From Mycolicibacter engbaekii (GTDB lineage Bacteria; Actinomycetota; Actinomycetes; Mycobacteriales; Mycobacteriaceae), in assembly GCF_002101585.1 (NCBI RefSeq), contig NZ_LQOT01000008.1:1-64000 (forward strand): DNA of 64,000 bases. The letters run 5' to 3'. This document shows positions 31,890 through 42,500 of the stretch, piece by piece. How positions within the stretch are numbered: position 1 is the stretch's first letter; the number at the start of each line of letters is the position of its first letter. The notes beneath the pieces were generated by a model. That model was not told the origin of the DNA, made no database searches, and worked only from the letters and a program-made list of their open reading frames with translations. The position numbers and the translations under genes were made by a program.

Positions 31890-32699
31890 TTGTCTGCCAA
31901 CGATCCCCGTATCGAAACCCGCGACGCCTGGGTGGAGTTTCCGATCTTCGACGCCAAGTCGCGCTCGTTGAAGAAGGCGTTCCTCGGCAAGGCCGGCGGG
32001 GCGATCGGACGCAACAGCTCCAACGTGGTGGTGGTCGAGGCGCTGCGCGACATCACCATGTCCCTGTCGCTGGGCGACCGGGTGGGCCTGGTGGGCCACA
32101 ACGGCGCCGGCAAATCGACACTGCTGCGACTGCTTTCGGGAATCTATGAGCCCACGCGCGGGTCGGCCAAGGTGGTGGGCCGGGTGGCACCGGTGTTCGA
32201 CCTGGGCGTGGGGATGGACCCGGAGATCTCCGGCTACGAGAACATCATCATCCGGGGGCTGTTCCTGGGCCAGACCCGAAAGCAGATGGCGGCCAAGGTC
32301 GATGAGATCGCGGAGTTCACCGAGCTGGGCGACTATCTGGCGATGCCGCTGCGCACCTACTCCACCGGGATGCGGGTTCGTTTGGCGATGGGCGTCGTCA
32401 CCAGCATCGACCCGGAGATTCTGCTGCTCGACGAGGGTATCGGGGCGGTGGACGCGGAGTTTCTGAAGAAGGCCCAGACCCGGCTGCAGAAGCTGGTCGA
32501 ACGGTCCGGAATCCTGGTGTTCGCCAGTCACTCCAACGAATTCCTGGCCCGGTTGTGCAAGACCGCGATGTGGATCGACCACGGCACTGTGCGGATGACC
32601 GGCGGAATCGAGGAAGTGGTCGGCGCCTACGAAGGCCCCGAGGCGGCCCGGCACGTGCGCGAGGTGCTGGCCGAGACCCGGGCCGGTGAGCAGGCGTGA
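31890..32699 (+). CDS. ABC transporter ATP-binding protein for galactan/O-antigen-type polysaccharide export (Rv3781, Wzt-like)
   Basis: This is the 269-aa ATPase partner of the permease at 33613. Motifs: Walker A GHNGAGKST (69-77), signature YSTGMRVRL (157-165), Walker B LLLDE (178-182) and switch His214 in ASHS. The N-terminal segment RIETRDAWVEFPIF and the SGYENIIIRGL element mark the polysaccharide/teichoic-acid exporter branch. In mycobacteria the Rv3781/Rv3783 pair is proposed to flip the lipid-linked galactan precursor across the inner membrane. The TTG start at 31890 gives the conserved MSANDPRIET; GGCAGG lies about 12 nt upstream. The stop overlaps the glfT1 start (GTGA). Confidence 0.9.
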   Translation: MSANDPRIETRDAWVEFPIFDAKSRSLKKAFLGKAGGAIGRNSSNVVVVEALRDITMSLSLGDRVGLVGHNGAGKSTLLRLLSGIYEPTRGSAKVVGRVAPVFDLGVGMDPEISGYENIIIRGLFLGQTRKQMAAKVDEIAEFTELGDYLAMPLRTYSTGMRVRLAMGVVTSIDPEILLLDEGIGAVDAEFLKKAQTRLQKLVERSGILVFASHSNEFLARLCKTAMWIDHGTVRMTGGIEEVVGAYEGPEAARHVREVLAETRAGEQA

Positions 32700-33616
32700 C
32701 CCAGACCGTCTACGCCGTCGTCGTCACGCATCGGCGGCCGCTGCAGCTGGCCGAGTCCCTCAAGGCGCTGGCAACCCAGACCCGGGCGCCCGACCATGTG
32801 ATCGTCGTCGACAATGACTTCGCCTCCGGCGACGCCACGGTGGCCGATCTGGTGGCCGCGCAACCGGTGCCCTGCACCTACCTCGGGTCGCGCCGAAACC
32901 TCGGGGGCGCAGGCGGTTTCGCGCTCGGTATGCTGCACGCCCTGGCGGCCGGCGCGGACTGGCTCTGGCTGGCCGACGACGACGGACGCCCCGCGGACGC
33001 CGGGGTGCTGGCGGCGCTGCTGCACTGCGCGACCCGCCATCAGCTGGCCGAGGTCTCGCCGATGGTGTGCAACATCGAAGACCCGTCCCGATTGGCGTTC
33101 CCGCTGCGACGCGGGCTGGTGTGGCGGCGCAAGGTGGAGGAACTGCGCAGTGGTGCACCGGATCAGGATCTGCTGCCCGGAATCGCCTCGCTGTTCAACG
33201 GGGCACTGTTTCGCGCCGACGCGCTGGACGTGATCGGCGTACCGGACCTGCGACTGTTCATGCGCGGCGACGAGGTGGAGATGCACCGGCGCCTGGCGCG
33301 GTCCGGACTGGCGTTCGGGACGTGCCTGTCCGCGGCATACCTGCACCCGTGCGGGTCCGAGGAGTTCAAGCCGATTCTGGCCGGCCGCATGCACGCCCAG
33401 TATCCCGACAGCGCCGCCAAGCGGTTCTACACGTATCGCAACCGCGGCTACCTGATGGCGCAGCCCGGGATGCGCCGGCTGCTGATCCAGGAGTGGCTGC
33501 GGTTCGGCTGGTACTTCCTGGTGACGCGCCGCGACCCGGCCGGCCTGTTCGAGTGGGCCCGGCTGCGCCGACAGGGACGACGGGAAAAGTTCACCAAACC
33601 AGAAGGGCAGCAATGA
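32696..33616 (+). CDS. glfT1: Galactofuranosyltransferase GlfT1
   Basis: The 306-aa GT-2 family enzyme corresponds to Rv3782 (about 304 aa). GlfT1 adds the first galactofuranose residues from UDP-Galf to the decaprenyl-PP-GlcNAc-Rha linker of arabinogalactan, at the cytoplasmic face. Evidence includes the N-terminal VYAVVVTHRRPLQL nucleotide-binding start, RRNLGGAGGFALGM (67-80), the metal-binding WLADDDG (91-97), RGDEVEMHRR later, and a basic C terminus. GTG 32696 overlaps the preceding stop by 4 bp; its own stop overlaps the permease ATG by 4 bp. Such tight coupling implies coordinated synthesis with the exporter. Confidence 0.93.
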   Translation: MTQTVYAVVVTHRRPLQLAESLKALATQTRAPDHVIVVDNDFASGDATVADLVAAQPVPCTYLGSRRNLGGAGGFALGMLHALAAGADWLWLADDDGRPADAGVLAALLHCATRHQLAEVSPMVCNIEDPSRLAFPLRRGLVWRRKVEELRSGAPDQDLLPGIASLFNGALFRADALDVIGVPDLRLFMRGDEVEMHRRLARSGLAFGTCLSAAYLHPCGSEEFKPILAGRMHAQYPDSAAKRFYTYRNRGYLMAQPGMRRLLIQEWLRFGWYFLVTRRDPAGLFEWARLRRQGRREKFTKPEGQQ

Positions 33617-34443
33617 GCTTCGACGACATTGCCGCGCAGTCCAACACCTTCGCACGCGCGCGGGCTGACCTGGTGGACGGGTTCCGCCGGCACGAGTTGT
33701 GGCTGCACCTGGGCTGGCAGGACATCAAGCAGCGTTACCGCCGCAGTGTGCTCGGCCCGTTCTGGATCACCATCGGCACCGCCACCACCGCGGTGGCGAT
33801 GGGCGGGCTGTACTCCAAGCTGTTCCACCTGGACCTGGCGGTACACCTGCCCTATGTGACGCTGGGGCTGATCGTGTGGAACCTGCTCAACGCCGCCATC
33901 TTGGAGGGCGCCGATGTGTTCGTGGCCAACGAAGGCCTGATCAAACAACTCCCCACGCCGTTGAGCGTGCACGTCTACCGGCTGGTGTGGCGCCAGATGA
34001 TCCTGTTCGCGCACAACATCGTCATCTACCTGCCCATTGCGCTGATCTTCCCGAAACCCTGGTCGTGGGCTGATCTTTCGGTGATCCCCGCATTGCTCCT
34101 GATCGCGCTGAACTGCGTCTGGGTATCGCTGTGCTTCGGGATTTTGGCCACCCGCTACCGCGATATCGCGCCCCTGCTGTTCTCGGTGGTGCAGTTGCTG
34201 TTCTTGATGACCCCGATCATCTGGAACTACGACACCCTGCGCGCGCAGGGGGCGTCACGCTGGACGGCGGTGGTGGAGTTCAACCCGCTGATGCACTACC
34301 TGGACATCGTGCGCGCACCACTACTGGGAGCGCACCAGGAACTGCGGCACTGGGCGGTGGTGGTGGCCCTGACCGTGCTCGGCTGGGGTGTGGCAGCACT
34401 GGTGCTGCGCAAGTACCGGTCGAGAGTCGCCTACTGGGTGTAG
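33613..34443 (+). CDS. ABC-2 type polysaccharide exporter permease (Rv3783, Wzm-like)
   Basis: The 276-aa membrane protein pairs with the ATPase at 31890. The cytoplasmic N terminus carries LWLHLGWQDIKQRYRRSVLGPFW, the classic ABC-2 exporter entry motif. It is followed by about six transmembrane helices and a C-terminal RKYRSRVAYWV. The start ATG at 33613 has a good SD (GAAGGG) and overlaps the glfT1 stop as ATGA. The inferred role is transport of the lipid-linked galactan across the plasma membrane. It ends the plus-strand block; the next gene is convergent, 75 bp away. Confidence 0.9.
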   Translation: MSFDDIAAQSNTFARARADLVDGFRRHELWLHLGWQDIKQRYRRSVLGPFWITIGTATTAVAMGGLYSKLFHLDLAVHLPYVTLGLIVWNLLNAAILEGADVFVANEGLIKQLPTPLSVHVYRLVWRQMILFAHNIVIYLPIALIFPKPWSWADLSVIPALLLIALNCVWVSLCFGILATRYRDIAPLLFSVVQLLFLMTPIIWNYDTLRAQGASRWTAVVEFNPLMHYLDIVRAPLLGAHQELRHWAVVVALTVLGWGVAALVLRKYRSRVAYWV

Positions 34444-34518
34444 CCCGGCGCCGTTCTGCAGGACCACACCCGAGAACGCGCATGGCTCTTTCGTGATGGG
34501 TCGGCCCGGGCGGGGGCC

Positions 34519-35181
34519 TCAGCCGATCAGGTCGGCGAGACCGAAATCGGCGAGTACGGCCTCGAAGCCGTCCACGACGGCCCCGGAATCGACACCCTCG
34601 GCGGGAAACACCGCGTCGAGATCCGTCGGCGGGACGAGATCCTGCGCACCGGCGCCGAGGAACACATCGGCCCAGCCCGCCAGGTCGAGCGCTGCACTGG
34701 AACCGGGGTCGAGCAATTCGCCGGTGAACCAGTTACGCGTCGCGTACCAGTCCATGATGCTGTCGAAGGCGTCCTGCACCGCCCCGAATATTGCGCCCAA
34801 CTCGACGAACAGGTCCTGGACGCCCTCGAATCCTTCGGTGAGCAGCAGTAACGGGGCGCCGATTGCCACGGTCACGGGAATGACGAAGAAAGCCTGGCCC
34901 AGGGTCTCGAACGCGGTGACGAACGGAAACAGCGGAGTATCGGGACTGTTCAGAAACGGAATGATGAAATTCAACCCGGTCAGGGAACCGATTAGGTCCA
35001 TCAAGCTCGAATCGGCCGACAACGCCGTGAGGTCGACTGGGGCGAAGACCGTCGCGGGCGGGGCGGGAACTGCAGGAATCGTGTCGGGCATGGCCGCGAC
35101 GCCGCTGGCCGCCAGCGCGACCATGCCTGCCGTCGCAACACTGAGAAAGACGCGAGGATACCCGCTCGACACTGTCCACAT
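34519..35181 (-). CDS. Small secreted hypothetical protein (220 aa)
   Basis: I do not recognise the family. The N terminus RVFLSVATAGMVALAASGVAA (10-30) is a typical signal peptide. The mature part begins with a Pro/Val-rich stretch ([18 protein letters not shown]) and continues as an acidic, hydrophobic helical protein with FVTAFETLGQAFF, LFVELGAIFGAVQDAF and a C terminus GFEAVLADFGLADLIG. A DPGSSAALDL segment (about 158-167) recalls the LPGSSAAS motif of the neighbouring PGRS linkers, though the similarity is short. No SD is present; a TACAAT -10 box lies 8 nt before the ATG. The gene occupies part of the interval that holds Rv3784-Rv3788 in M. tuberculosis. Confidence 0.65.
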   Translation of the reverse strand: MWTVSSGYPRVFLSVATAGMVALAASGVAAMPDTIPAVPAPPATVFAPVDLTALSADSSLMDLIGSLTGLNFIIPFLNSPDTPLFPFVTAFETLGQAFFVIPVTVAIGAPLLLLTEGFEGVQDLFVELGAIFGAVQDAFDSIMDWYATRNWFTGELLDPGSSAALDLAGWADVFLGAGAQDLVPPTDLDAVFPAEGVDSGAVVDGFEAVLADFGLADLIG

Positions 35182-35189
35182 AGCGACAA

Positions 35190-35195
35190 ATTGTA
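35190..35195 (-). promoter_or_regulatory. -10 box for the small secreted protein, near-leaderless
   Basis: TACAAT (35195-35190 on the minus strand; 5 of 6 to TATAAT) ends 8 nt before the ATG (35181). The mRNA would begin within a nucleotide or two of the start codon. This explains the missing ribosome-binding site. Confidence 0.5.
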
Positions 35196-35376
35196 TTGCA
35201 GTGCAAGCTGATATTCGAGCGCGGAAGCCAGCCTGATGCGAATTTGTTGCGGTGGCCGGCGAGACCTGCAGGAACGTTTCAGTTCAAACGATCACCTGGG
35301 TATTGCGGTGTCGACATTTTTTGGGCCTGGAGATTTCGCACTGCAAGGCCACGACCCGCCGCGCAGTGACTCCATC

Positions 35377-35420
35377 GTAAAAGAAACACCCCGCACAAAT
35401 GTGCGGGGTGTTTCTTTTAC
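35377..35420. terminator. Bidirectional terminator, perfect 21-bp stem
   Basis: 35377-35397 and 35400-35420 are perfect complements over 21 bp, with the GC core ACACCCCGCACA/TGTGCGGGGTGT flanked by A-rich and T-rich runs. It lies 13 bp after the stop of the 790-aa PGRS gene. It is the strongest intrinsic terminator in the window and can work on either strand. Confidence 0.92.
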
Positions 35421-35433
35421 ATTGTCCGAACTA

Positions 35434-37806
35434 CTACGGCTGACCACCCTGACCGTTGGCGCCGTTCTGGCCGTTGACACCGTTCGCACCCGGCGTACCA
35501 GTTCCGCCACCAGCAGCGCCGCCGCTAGCACCAGTGCCGCCAGTGCCTCCGACACCGCCCGGCGCTCCAATGCCGTCAGCTCCATTGCCGCCGTTGCCGC
35601 CGTTGCCGCCGGCACCGCCGTCGCCGTCGACACCGTCAGTTCCGCCGGTACCGGCAGTGCCGCCGGCACCACCGGCGCCACCTCCGGCACCGTTACCGCC
35701 GTTGCCGCCGTCTCCGCCGGGCTCGCCTTCCTCCGCCGGCGCTCCGGCCGCGCCGTTGCCGCCGTTGCCGCCGTTGCCGCCGAGACCGCCGGCGCCACCG
35801 TCGCCACCGAGACCGGTCGCACCGCCGCCCTCGCCACCGGCGCCACCGTTGCCACCGTTGCCACCGGCAACGCCAGCCCCACCTGCGGCACCGCCTTCCT
35901 CACCGTCGTTGCCGTTCGTCCCGGCACCGCCAGCGCCACCAGCACCGCCAGCGCCACCGTTGCCGTCAGCACCGACGTTGCCGGCGTTACCGTCAGCGGC
36001 GCCGGCACCGGCCGCACCGCCGACACCACCCTGGCCACCGGCCGCACCGTTGCCACCGTTACCGCCCGGGTTCTCAACCCCGGCCGCGCCAGCACCGCCG
36101 GCACCACCGGCACCACCGACGCCACCGGCGCCGCCGTTGCCGCCGTTGCCGGCCTGGCCGCCGCCCTGACCACCGGCGCCACCGTTGCCCGCGTCGCCAC
36201 CGGCAACACCGTCGTTACCGTCAGCGCCATCTTGCGTGCCGGGCGTGCCGGCCGTGCCGGCCCAGCCGTCTCCACCGGCGCCGCCGTCGCCACCATTGCC
36301 GTCGATACCTGCGGCTCCGGCGCTGCCGGTTGCACCACCAGCCGCACCACCGGCCGCACCAGCACCACCGTTGCCGCCGAGGCCTCCGTTACCGCCAACT
36401 GCACCGAACAAACCGGCAGCGCCGATGCCTCCAGCTCCACCGTCGCCACCGGCACCACCGGCGCCGCCGTTACCGTCGACACCCGCCACTCCGGGAACAG
36501 AGCCGACACCGGCCGCGCCACCGACGCCGCCCGCACCGCCGACTGCGCCGTTGCCGCCGTAACCGCCGTTACCGCCGTTACCGTCGCCCTCGTCGGCGAA
36601 GGTACCGGCCAGGCCCGCCACTCCGGCGCCACCGGCACCACCGGCACCACCGACGCCGCCCGCACCGCCGTTGCCCGCGGCACCCACGGTGTGAACACCG
36701 AAGAAGCCACCCGCGCCGCCGTTACCGCCGACACCACCGTTACCGGCCGCGCCACCGACGCCGGCATCGCCGCCGTCGGGCTCGTTCTCGTCACCGGCAG
36801 CACCCGCACCGCCGGCGCCACCGGTACCCCCGACACCACCGGTGCCACCAGCACCGGAGTTACCGAACAGTCCGGCCACCCCGCCGTTGCCGCCCGCACC
36901 ACCGTTACCGGCGGCGCCACCGGCCTGGCCGATACCACCGGCGGCACCCGTGCCACCGGTACCACCGGTACCACCGGCACCGCCGTTGCCGATCAGGAAG
37001 CCACCGTCACCACCGGTGCCACCGGCGAAACCGATCAGGCCGATGTCACCGATGCCGCCCTGACCACCGGCGCCACCGTGGCCCATCAAGTAGCCACCGG
37101 CGCCACCATCACCACCGAGACCGAAGAAGCTGCCGCCGTCGCCGCCGTTGCCGATCAGGCCGGCGGCGCCACCATTGAGGTTGAAGTCCGCGCTGCCGAA
37201 GGAATACGTGCCGTCCTCGATGCCGGCCAGGGTCACCACGTTGTCGTTGGCGTCGACCAGCACCAGGCCATCGGCGCCAAGCACCTCACCGTCGGCGTTG
37301 AGGAATGTACCGTCACCGCCGTCACCGAACAGGAAGCCACCGGCAGAGGCGGCGTTGTAGACCAAGTCGCCGTTGCCGTCGATGCTGACGAAGGCATCGT
37401 CGCCGTTGCCGAAGACCCCGTCGATCTGCAGGCCGAGGCCGGTGACCAGGAACTGGCCGATGCCGTAAATCGGCTGGTAGATGACTGCGTTGAGGGTGTT
37501 GGCCACCAACTCGTTGAGGCTGTCGATCGGGCTGACGGCAGCCGAGCCCGGCAGACCGGCGTCAAACAGCGAGTCGAAACTGCTCCAGTCAAACGGCGAC
37601 GAGTCCGCCGACGTCGGCACAATCCAGCTGAACAGGTCGCCGAAGTCGAAGTCCTCCAGATCGGCGTTGGCCGGCGCCGCCGTGATGGGCGTCAGACCAA
37701 AAGCCAGGAACGCGCCCGCAGCACTGGTAGCACCTACAGCACGGCTGAGTCGACTGGCCTTTGCCTTAGCAGCAGACTTTGCCTTAGCAGCAGATCGATG
37801 CGACAT
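35434..37806 (-). CDS. Secreted PGRS-repeat protein without a PE domain (790 aa)
   Basis: This is the third and smallest PGRS paralogue. The start ATG at 37806 follows AAGGGG. The N-terminal lysine-rich [20 protein letters not shown] precedes the signal core [16 protein letters not shown] and a likely cut after ANA48. The linker is [22 protein letters not shown], then [15 protein letters not shown]. Unlike the giants it contains an Asp/Asn-rich section (about 125-200) with [21 protein letters not shown] and DANDN, which resembles calcium-binding loops. PGRS repeats start near 210 ([14 protein letters not shown]) and run to GQGGQP, with acidic insertions such as [10 protein letters not shown] and [10 protein letters not shown]. 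Function is unknown; an exported surface protein is inferred. It lies between the galactan export block and the GtrA gene and is transcribed against both. Confidence 0.85.
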   Translation of the reverse strand: MSHRSAAKAKSAAKAKASRLSRAVGATSAAGAFLAFGLTPITAAPANADLEDFDFGDLFSWIVPTSADSSPFDWSSFDSLFDAGLPGSAAVSPIDSLNELVANTLNAVIYQPIYGIGQFLVTGLGLQIDGVFGNGDDAFVSIDGNGDLVYNAASAGGFLFGDGGDGTFLNADGEVLGADGLVLVDANDNVVTLAGIEDGTYSFGSADFNLNGGAAGLIGNGGDGGSFFGLGGDGGAGGYLMGHGGAGGQGGIGDIGLIGFAGGTGGDGGFLIGNGGAGGTGGTGGTGAAGGIGQAGGAAGNGGAGGNGGVAGLFGNSGAGGTGGVGGTGGAGGAGAAGDENEPDGGDAGVGGAAGNGGVGGNGGAGGFFGVHTVGAAGNGGAGGVGGAGGAGGAGVAGLAGTFADEGDGNGGNGGYGGNGAVGGAGGVGGAAGVGSVPGVAGVDGNGGAGGAGGDGGAGGIGAAGLFGAVGGNGGLGGNGGAGAAGGAAGGATGSAGAAGIDGNGGDGGAGGDGWAGTAGTPGTQDGADGNDGVAGGDAGNGGAGGQGGGQAGNGGNGGAGGVGGAGGAGGAGAAGVENPGGNGGNGAAGGQGGVGGAAGAGAADGNAGNVGADGNGGAGGAGGAGGAGTNGNDGEEGGAAGGAGVAGGNGGNGGAGGEGGGATGLGGDGGAGGLGGNGGNGGNGAAGAPAEEGEPGGDGGNGGNGAGGGAGGAGGTAGTGGTDGVDGDGGAGGNGGNGGNGADGIGAPGGVGGTGGTGASGGAAGGGTGTPGANGVNGQNGANGQGGQP

Positions 37807-37873
37807 GGTACCCCTTCGGATGTGAGGTTAGCTGGTGGCGGCTTACGGAGCGGTCAATTACTTAGCTTGCGTT

Positions 37874-37903
37874 AAGCTATCACGGGAGTCAATATCGGGG
37901 CAA
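37874..37903 (-). promoter_or_regulatory. Possible promoter of the 790-aa PGRS gene
   Basis: TTGCCC (37903-37898) and TAGCTT (37879-37874) on the minus strand are separated by 18 nt. RNA would start near 37867, giving a leader of about 60 nt. The -10 overlaps an imperfect AGCTT/AAGCT inverted repeat. Confidence 0.35.
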
Positions 37904-38205
37904 CCACATCGTGGCAACGATGCCTCGTGGCGCTCAACAAGCCGAACTACCTGCTATTGCTTGGGAGCATCTGACTTGCCTGTGGAAGATTGTCCACATA
38001 TCTCGCAAGGGATACCGCGGCGGGTTTTCGCGCGCAGTGCGCGGAATGCTGTGAGTCTGCCTAGGTTGCTGGGGTATCTCTCGGGGACGCTTCGGAGGAT
38101 TCACAGCCGCGCCTGACCACCGCAGATGCGCAGTGGTTGGCGGGTACCCCCACTCGCGCCGCGCGGTAGCCAGGTATAACGACGGCTGGCACTTGATCCG
38201 CTGTT

Positions 38206-38211
38206 TAAGCT
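38206..38211 (+). promoter_or_regulatory. -10 box for a leaderless GtrA transcript
   Basis: TAAGCT (38206-38211) ends exactly 6 nt before the GTG at 38218, and no Shine-Dalgarno sequence is present. This is the expected layout for a leaderless mycobacterial mRNA. No clear -35 is seen. Confidence 0.5.
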
Positions 38212-38217
38212 TCCCGG

Positions 38218-38628
38218 GTGACCGAGACGACGCCCCGCTCCCTACAGCTTTCGACCCAGGTCTGGCGCTTTCTCATCACCGGCGCGCTGTCGGCAGTGGT
38301 CGACTTCGGGCTGTACCTGCTGCTCTACCTGGGGGCAGGGACACCGGTCGATGTGGCCAAGGCGGTCAGTTTCGTCGCCGGCACCACCACCGCGTATCTG
38401 ATCAACCGGCGCTGGACGTTCCAGTCCGACGCCCATGCCGGCCGCTTCATCGCGGTGATGGCGCTCTACGCACTGACGTTCGGGGTGCAGGTGGGGATCA
38501 ATCACCTGTGCCTGCACCTGCTGGACTATCAGCGGTGGGCACTGCCAGTGGCTTTCGTGGCCGCGCAGGGGACCGCCACCGTCATCAATTTCGTGGTGCA
38601 GCGAGCGGTGATCTTCCGGGCCCGCTGA
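38218..38628 (+). CDS. GtrA-family membrane protein (Rv3789-type, arabinan biosynthesis)
   Basis: The 136-aa protein has four hydrophobic helices and the GtrA signature: [20 protein letters not shown] near the N terminus, [17 protein letters not shown] (53-69) and [12 protein letters not shown] at the end. GtrA proteins flip or organise polyprenyl-phosphate sugars. For Rv3789, published proposals are decaprenyl-phosphoryl-arabinose translocation and recruitment of the arabinosyltransferase AftA. In M. tuberculosis dprE1/dprE2/aftA follow directly; here a giant PGRS gene is convergent instead. GTG at 38218 is the only start keeping the conserved N terminus. Confidence 0.88.
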   Translation: MTETTPRSLQLSTQVWRFLITGALSAVVDFGLYLLLYLGAGTPVDVAKAVSFVAGTTTAYLINRRWTFQSDAHAGRFIAVMALYALTFGVQVGINHLCLHLLDYQRWALPVAFVAAQGTATVINFVVQRAVIFRAR

Positions 38629-38663
38629 CCCGGTCCCGGCACGTCTTTCGGCTACGCCCAGAA

Positions 38664-38707
38664 CGCCCGCCACCGGGACCTGACAGATCAGGCCGCGGTG
38701 GCGGGCG
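38664..38707. terminator. Hairpin between the convergent GtrA and PGRS genes
   Basis: Arms CGCCCGCCACC (38664-38674) and GGTGGCGGGCG (38697-38707) pair over 11 bp. An inner CCTGA/TCAGG pair (38679-38683 with 38688-38692) makes a second helix. It lies 36 bp after the GtrA stop and 12 bp after the PGRS stop, so it can end both transcripts. There is no T run. Confidence 0.6.
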
Positions 38708-40539
38708 CCAAGCGGTTGTTACGGGTTGTTCGCGCCGTTGGTGCCCGTGCGGACGTCGCCGTCGACGTCCTGCCCGGGGGCGGCGAACCGTTCCAGCGAC
38801 TGCCCCGCACCGCCGGTGTTACCCGTGCCGGTGCCGGTGCCGCCGCTGCCGGCGGTCGCCTGCCCGTTGGTGTAGGACGAGGCCTCGGCGGGGGCCTTGA
38901 CATTGTGGACGCCGATGTTGGCGTAGCCACCGGCACCGCCGACACCGCCGTCCACGCCGTTGCCGGCGTTGCCGCCCTGGACGGTGTTGCCGGTCGCCAG
39001 GGCACCGTCGCCCAGGCCGATGATCTGGGTCACCAGCGTGCTGCCGTTGCCGCCGACTCCCCCGTCGATGCCGTTGCCGCCGTTGCCGCCGACGACGCTG
39101 CCGCTCGCCACCGCACCCAGGCCACTGGCCTGGATGGCGGCCCGGTTCCCGTTGCCGCCCACGGAGTTCGCGCCGACGGCGTCCCCACCATGGCCACCCT
39201 GCACCGTCCCGTGCGCCAGTCCGCCACCGGTTGCGCCGGGACCAAACTCGTCGCGTCCGGCGGAGAAGTATCCGATGGCCCCGGTGCCACCAACGCTGTT
39301 GGCACCGTCGGCGTTCCCACCGCTGCCACCGGTCGCCGAACCCTCCACCGTGCCTTCGTTGAGACTCCACAGGTAACCCCGGCCAGCGTTGCCACCGGTG
39401 CCGCCGTCCGATCCGGCACCGCCGTCACCGCCGAAGCTGAAGCTGTTCTGCACGGTGCCTCCGCCGGTGGCCTCGACATCAGCGTTGCCGCCCTTGCCGC
39501 CGACGCCTCCGACGCCGTCGCCGCCCGCTCCTGCGGTCGCGACCGTTGTGGTGACGGTGCCGCCGGTCGAGGCGGTGATGGTGGCGGCGCCGCCGGCACC
39601 GCCGTCAGAGCCCGCACCGCCCTGGCCGCCGATTGCGTGGCTATCGGTGATGGTGGTGCCTGCACCAGAGGCGATCAGGCTCGCCACGCCACCAGATGCG
39701 GCGTCAGTGGCAGCGCCACCGGTGGCCGTGCTGTCGGTGATCACGGCGCCTGCGGACGCGTCGATGATGGCCGTACCACCGGCACCACCGTAGCCGCCGA
39801 CGGAGAACAGCGAGAACCCACTGAAGCCGCTGCCGCCGTCGCCGTCGCCGTCGCCACCCTGAACATGACTGTCGATGACCGCGGCGTCGACGGCCTGGAT
39901 CGACGCGTACCCGCCGGGGCCAGTGGCCGAGGCGTTGCCGCCGGTCGCCGAACTTGATTCGACCTGGCCATTGCTGGCAACCACCGACGCGCCACCGCCG
40001 GAACCACCGTTGCTGCCGTTACCGCCGGCGGCCTGGGTGTCGGTGACGGTGCCGCCCGAGTCGACCGCCACAGTCGCAAAGCCGCCGCTGCCGCCACTTC
40101 CGGCGTCGCCACCGGTGACCACCACGGAGGTGGCCGAGCTGCCGGTCCCGTCCACGCTGAGGCTGGCCGAACCGCCCTGCGAAGTGTCGCTGCCGTTGCC
40201 GCCGGTGACCGAACTGCCGGTGATCACACCGCCATCGACCGCCGACATGGCAGCATCACCACCCTTGCCGCCGACACCGGCGGTGCCACCGGTGATGCTG
40301 CTGTCGGTGATGGTGCTGGACGCGTCGACGGTCAGGGTGGCGCTGCCGCCCGCGAACTCCGCCGTGCCGCTGCCGGCCTGGACGATCACGTCCTGCGCCA
40401 GGCCGTCGACGATGATCTGGGCGACACCGCCGGCCTGACCGGTAGCGCCGGGTCCGGCGGCGGTGCCGTCCTCACCGTTGGCGCCGGCGCCGCCGGTCAC
40501 GGTTACGCCGCTAGTGGATCCGCTGCCGCCGACGTGGGC

Positions 40540-40570
<31 letters not shown>

Positions 40571-42500
40571 TAGGCGATTCCGCCGTCGTACCAGCCGACA
40601 CCGCCCACGCCACCGGTACCGCCGGTTGCGCCGACGCCTACCGAGGCGCCGTCACCGCCGGCGCCACCCGTGCCACCTACGGCACCGGCTCCGCCGGTAC
40701 CACCGGTGCCCCCGGCGCCACCGGATTGGGGAACCGACCCGCCCATGCCGTCGCCGGCACCGCCGTCACCGCCTGCACCGCCATGGCTGGCGACGCCCGC
40801 GGTGCCGCTGCTGGCACCGGCACCCACGCCGGCCGCACCGCCGGCGCCGCCGTCGGCGCCGTTACCGCCATTGCCACCGTTGCCGGCTGTCGCGTTGGCG
40901 CCGCCGCCGAGGCCGTCGCCACCGTGTCCGGCGGTTCCGGCCGCGCCGCCGTTGCCGCCGTTGCCGGCCATCGCGTCGGGGTTGCCGACGTTGTGGAGCC
41001 CGCCCCAGCCACCGGCGCCACCGGCACCACCGGCTCCGGCGTTGCCGCCGTTGCCGCCGTTGGTGTCGGCGGTGATGGCGTCGAAGCCCGCACCACCGTT
41101 GCCGCCGACGCCTCCGTCACCACCGGCGCCGCCGACGCCACCGAATGCGCCGGTCCCGCCGTGGCCGCCGTCACCGCCGGCACCACCGGCACTGCCGTGA
41201 CCGCCGTCGGCGCTGCCATCCACGCCGGCCGCGCCGTCGAAGCCCGCACCACCGTTGCCGCCCTGACCGCCGTTGCCGCCGGTGTTACCCAATCCGCCAC
41301 TGGTGTCGAAGCCAGCCTGGCCACCGTTGCCACCCCGACCGCCGGCACCACCGGCCACGCCGGCCGTGGTGCTGGCCGCGCCGTCCTTGCCGTCGCCACC
41401 GTTGCCACCGACCCCGGCAGTGCCGTCGGCAGCCCGGCCGCCGCCGACGAGCAGACCACCCTGGCCGGCGTTACCACCATTGCCGCCATCGCCACCGGCG
41501 GTTCCGGCCGCCGCCCCGGCATCCGAAGCGGCGTCGTAGCCGTCGCCGCCGGCGCCGCCGTTGCCGCCCTTACCCGCGGTGCCGTTGGTGCCGTTGGCGG
41601 CCTGTACCCCGCCACCGGAGAGGCCACCGGCCCCACCGGCACCGGCGTTACCACCATTGCCGCCGTCGCCGCCGTTACCACCCTCGGGGTTGACTGCCGT
41701 ACCCGCGGCGCCGACCGCGCCGTGCGCACCATCGGTACCCGAGCCGCCGTTGCCGCCGACCCCACCAGCACCATGCACACCGGTGACCGATCCGGTTCCG
41801 GCCACACCACCCTTGCCACCGGTACCGCCGGCACCACCGGACGTGCCGGCCGCTGCGCCGGCAGCCACCGCGTCATAGCCGGCGCCGCCCTTGCCGCCGG
41901 CGCCACCATCGCCACCGGTACCCGACGTGGCCCGGGTGACACCGTCGGCCTGCAGACCACCAAGACCACCGTTACCGCCGTTACCACCAGCGGTGCCGGC
42001 GGTGCCGTTGACGTTGACCGCGTCACCGGCCGTGCCCGCAACCCCGTCCTTACCGTCGCCGCCGTTGCCGCCGACCCCGGCCGCACCACCGGCAGCCCGG
42101 CCGCCGCCGACCAGCAGGCCACCCAGACCCGCGTCGCCACCGGCACCACCATTGCCACCAGCGGTTCCGGCCGCCGCCCCAGCATCAGAAGCGGCGTCGT
42201 AGCCGGCACCACCGGCACCACCGTTGCCGCCGACACCCGCGGTGCCGTTGGCACCGAAAGCGGCCTGCACCCCACCACCGGAGAGGCCGCCAGCACCACC
42301 GGCACCGGCGTTACCACCAGTGCCACCATTGCCACCGGCACCACCATCGGGGTTGCCGGCCGTGCCCGCCGTGCCGGCCACACCGACCGCCCCGGCCGTA
42401 CCCGAGCCGCCCTTACCGCCGACACCGCCGGACCGTGGGTGCCCGCGGTCGATCCGGTTCCGGCCACACCACCATTGCCACCGACACCGCCGGCACCACC

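Larger units (their letters stand above)
37807..38217. other. 411-bp divergent intergenic region
   Basis: It separates the 790-aa PGRS gene (minus) from the GtrA gene (plus). The first 100 bp carry the PGRS promoter candidate; the last 12 bp carry the GtrA -10 box. An open frame at 37835-38116 (plus) overlaps the promoter, has no ribosome-binding site and no recognisable motif, so I see no gene here. Confidence 0.6.

Noticed and set aside
33067..33612. N-terminal extension of the ABC permease inside glfT1
   Set aside because: The upstream part is an out-of-frame reading of glfT1; the conserved permease start with SD lies at 33613.
37835..38116. Plus-strand 93-codon open frame before the GtrA gene
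   Set aside because: No ribosome-binding site, no motif, and it runs across the promoter region of the divergent PGRS gene.
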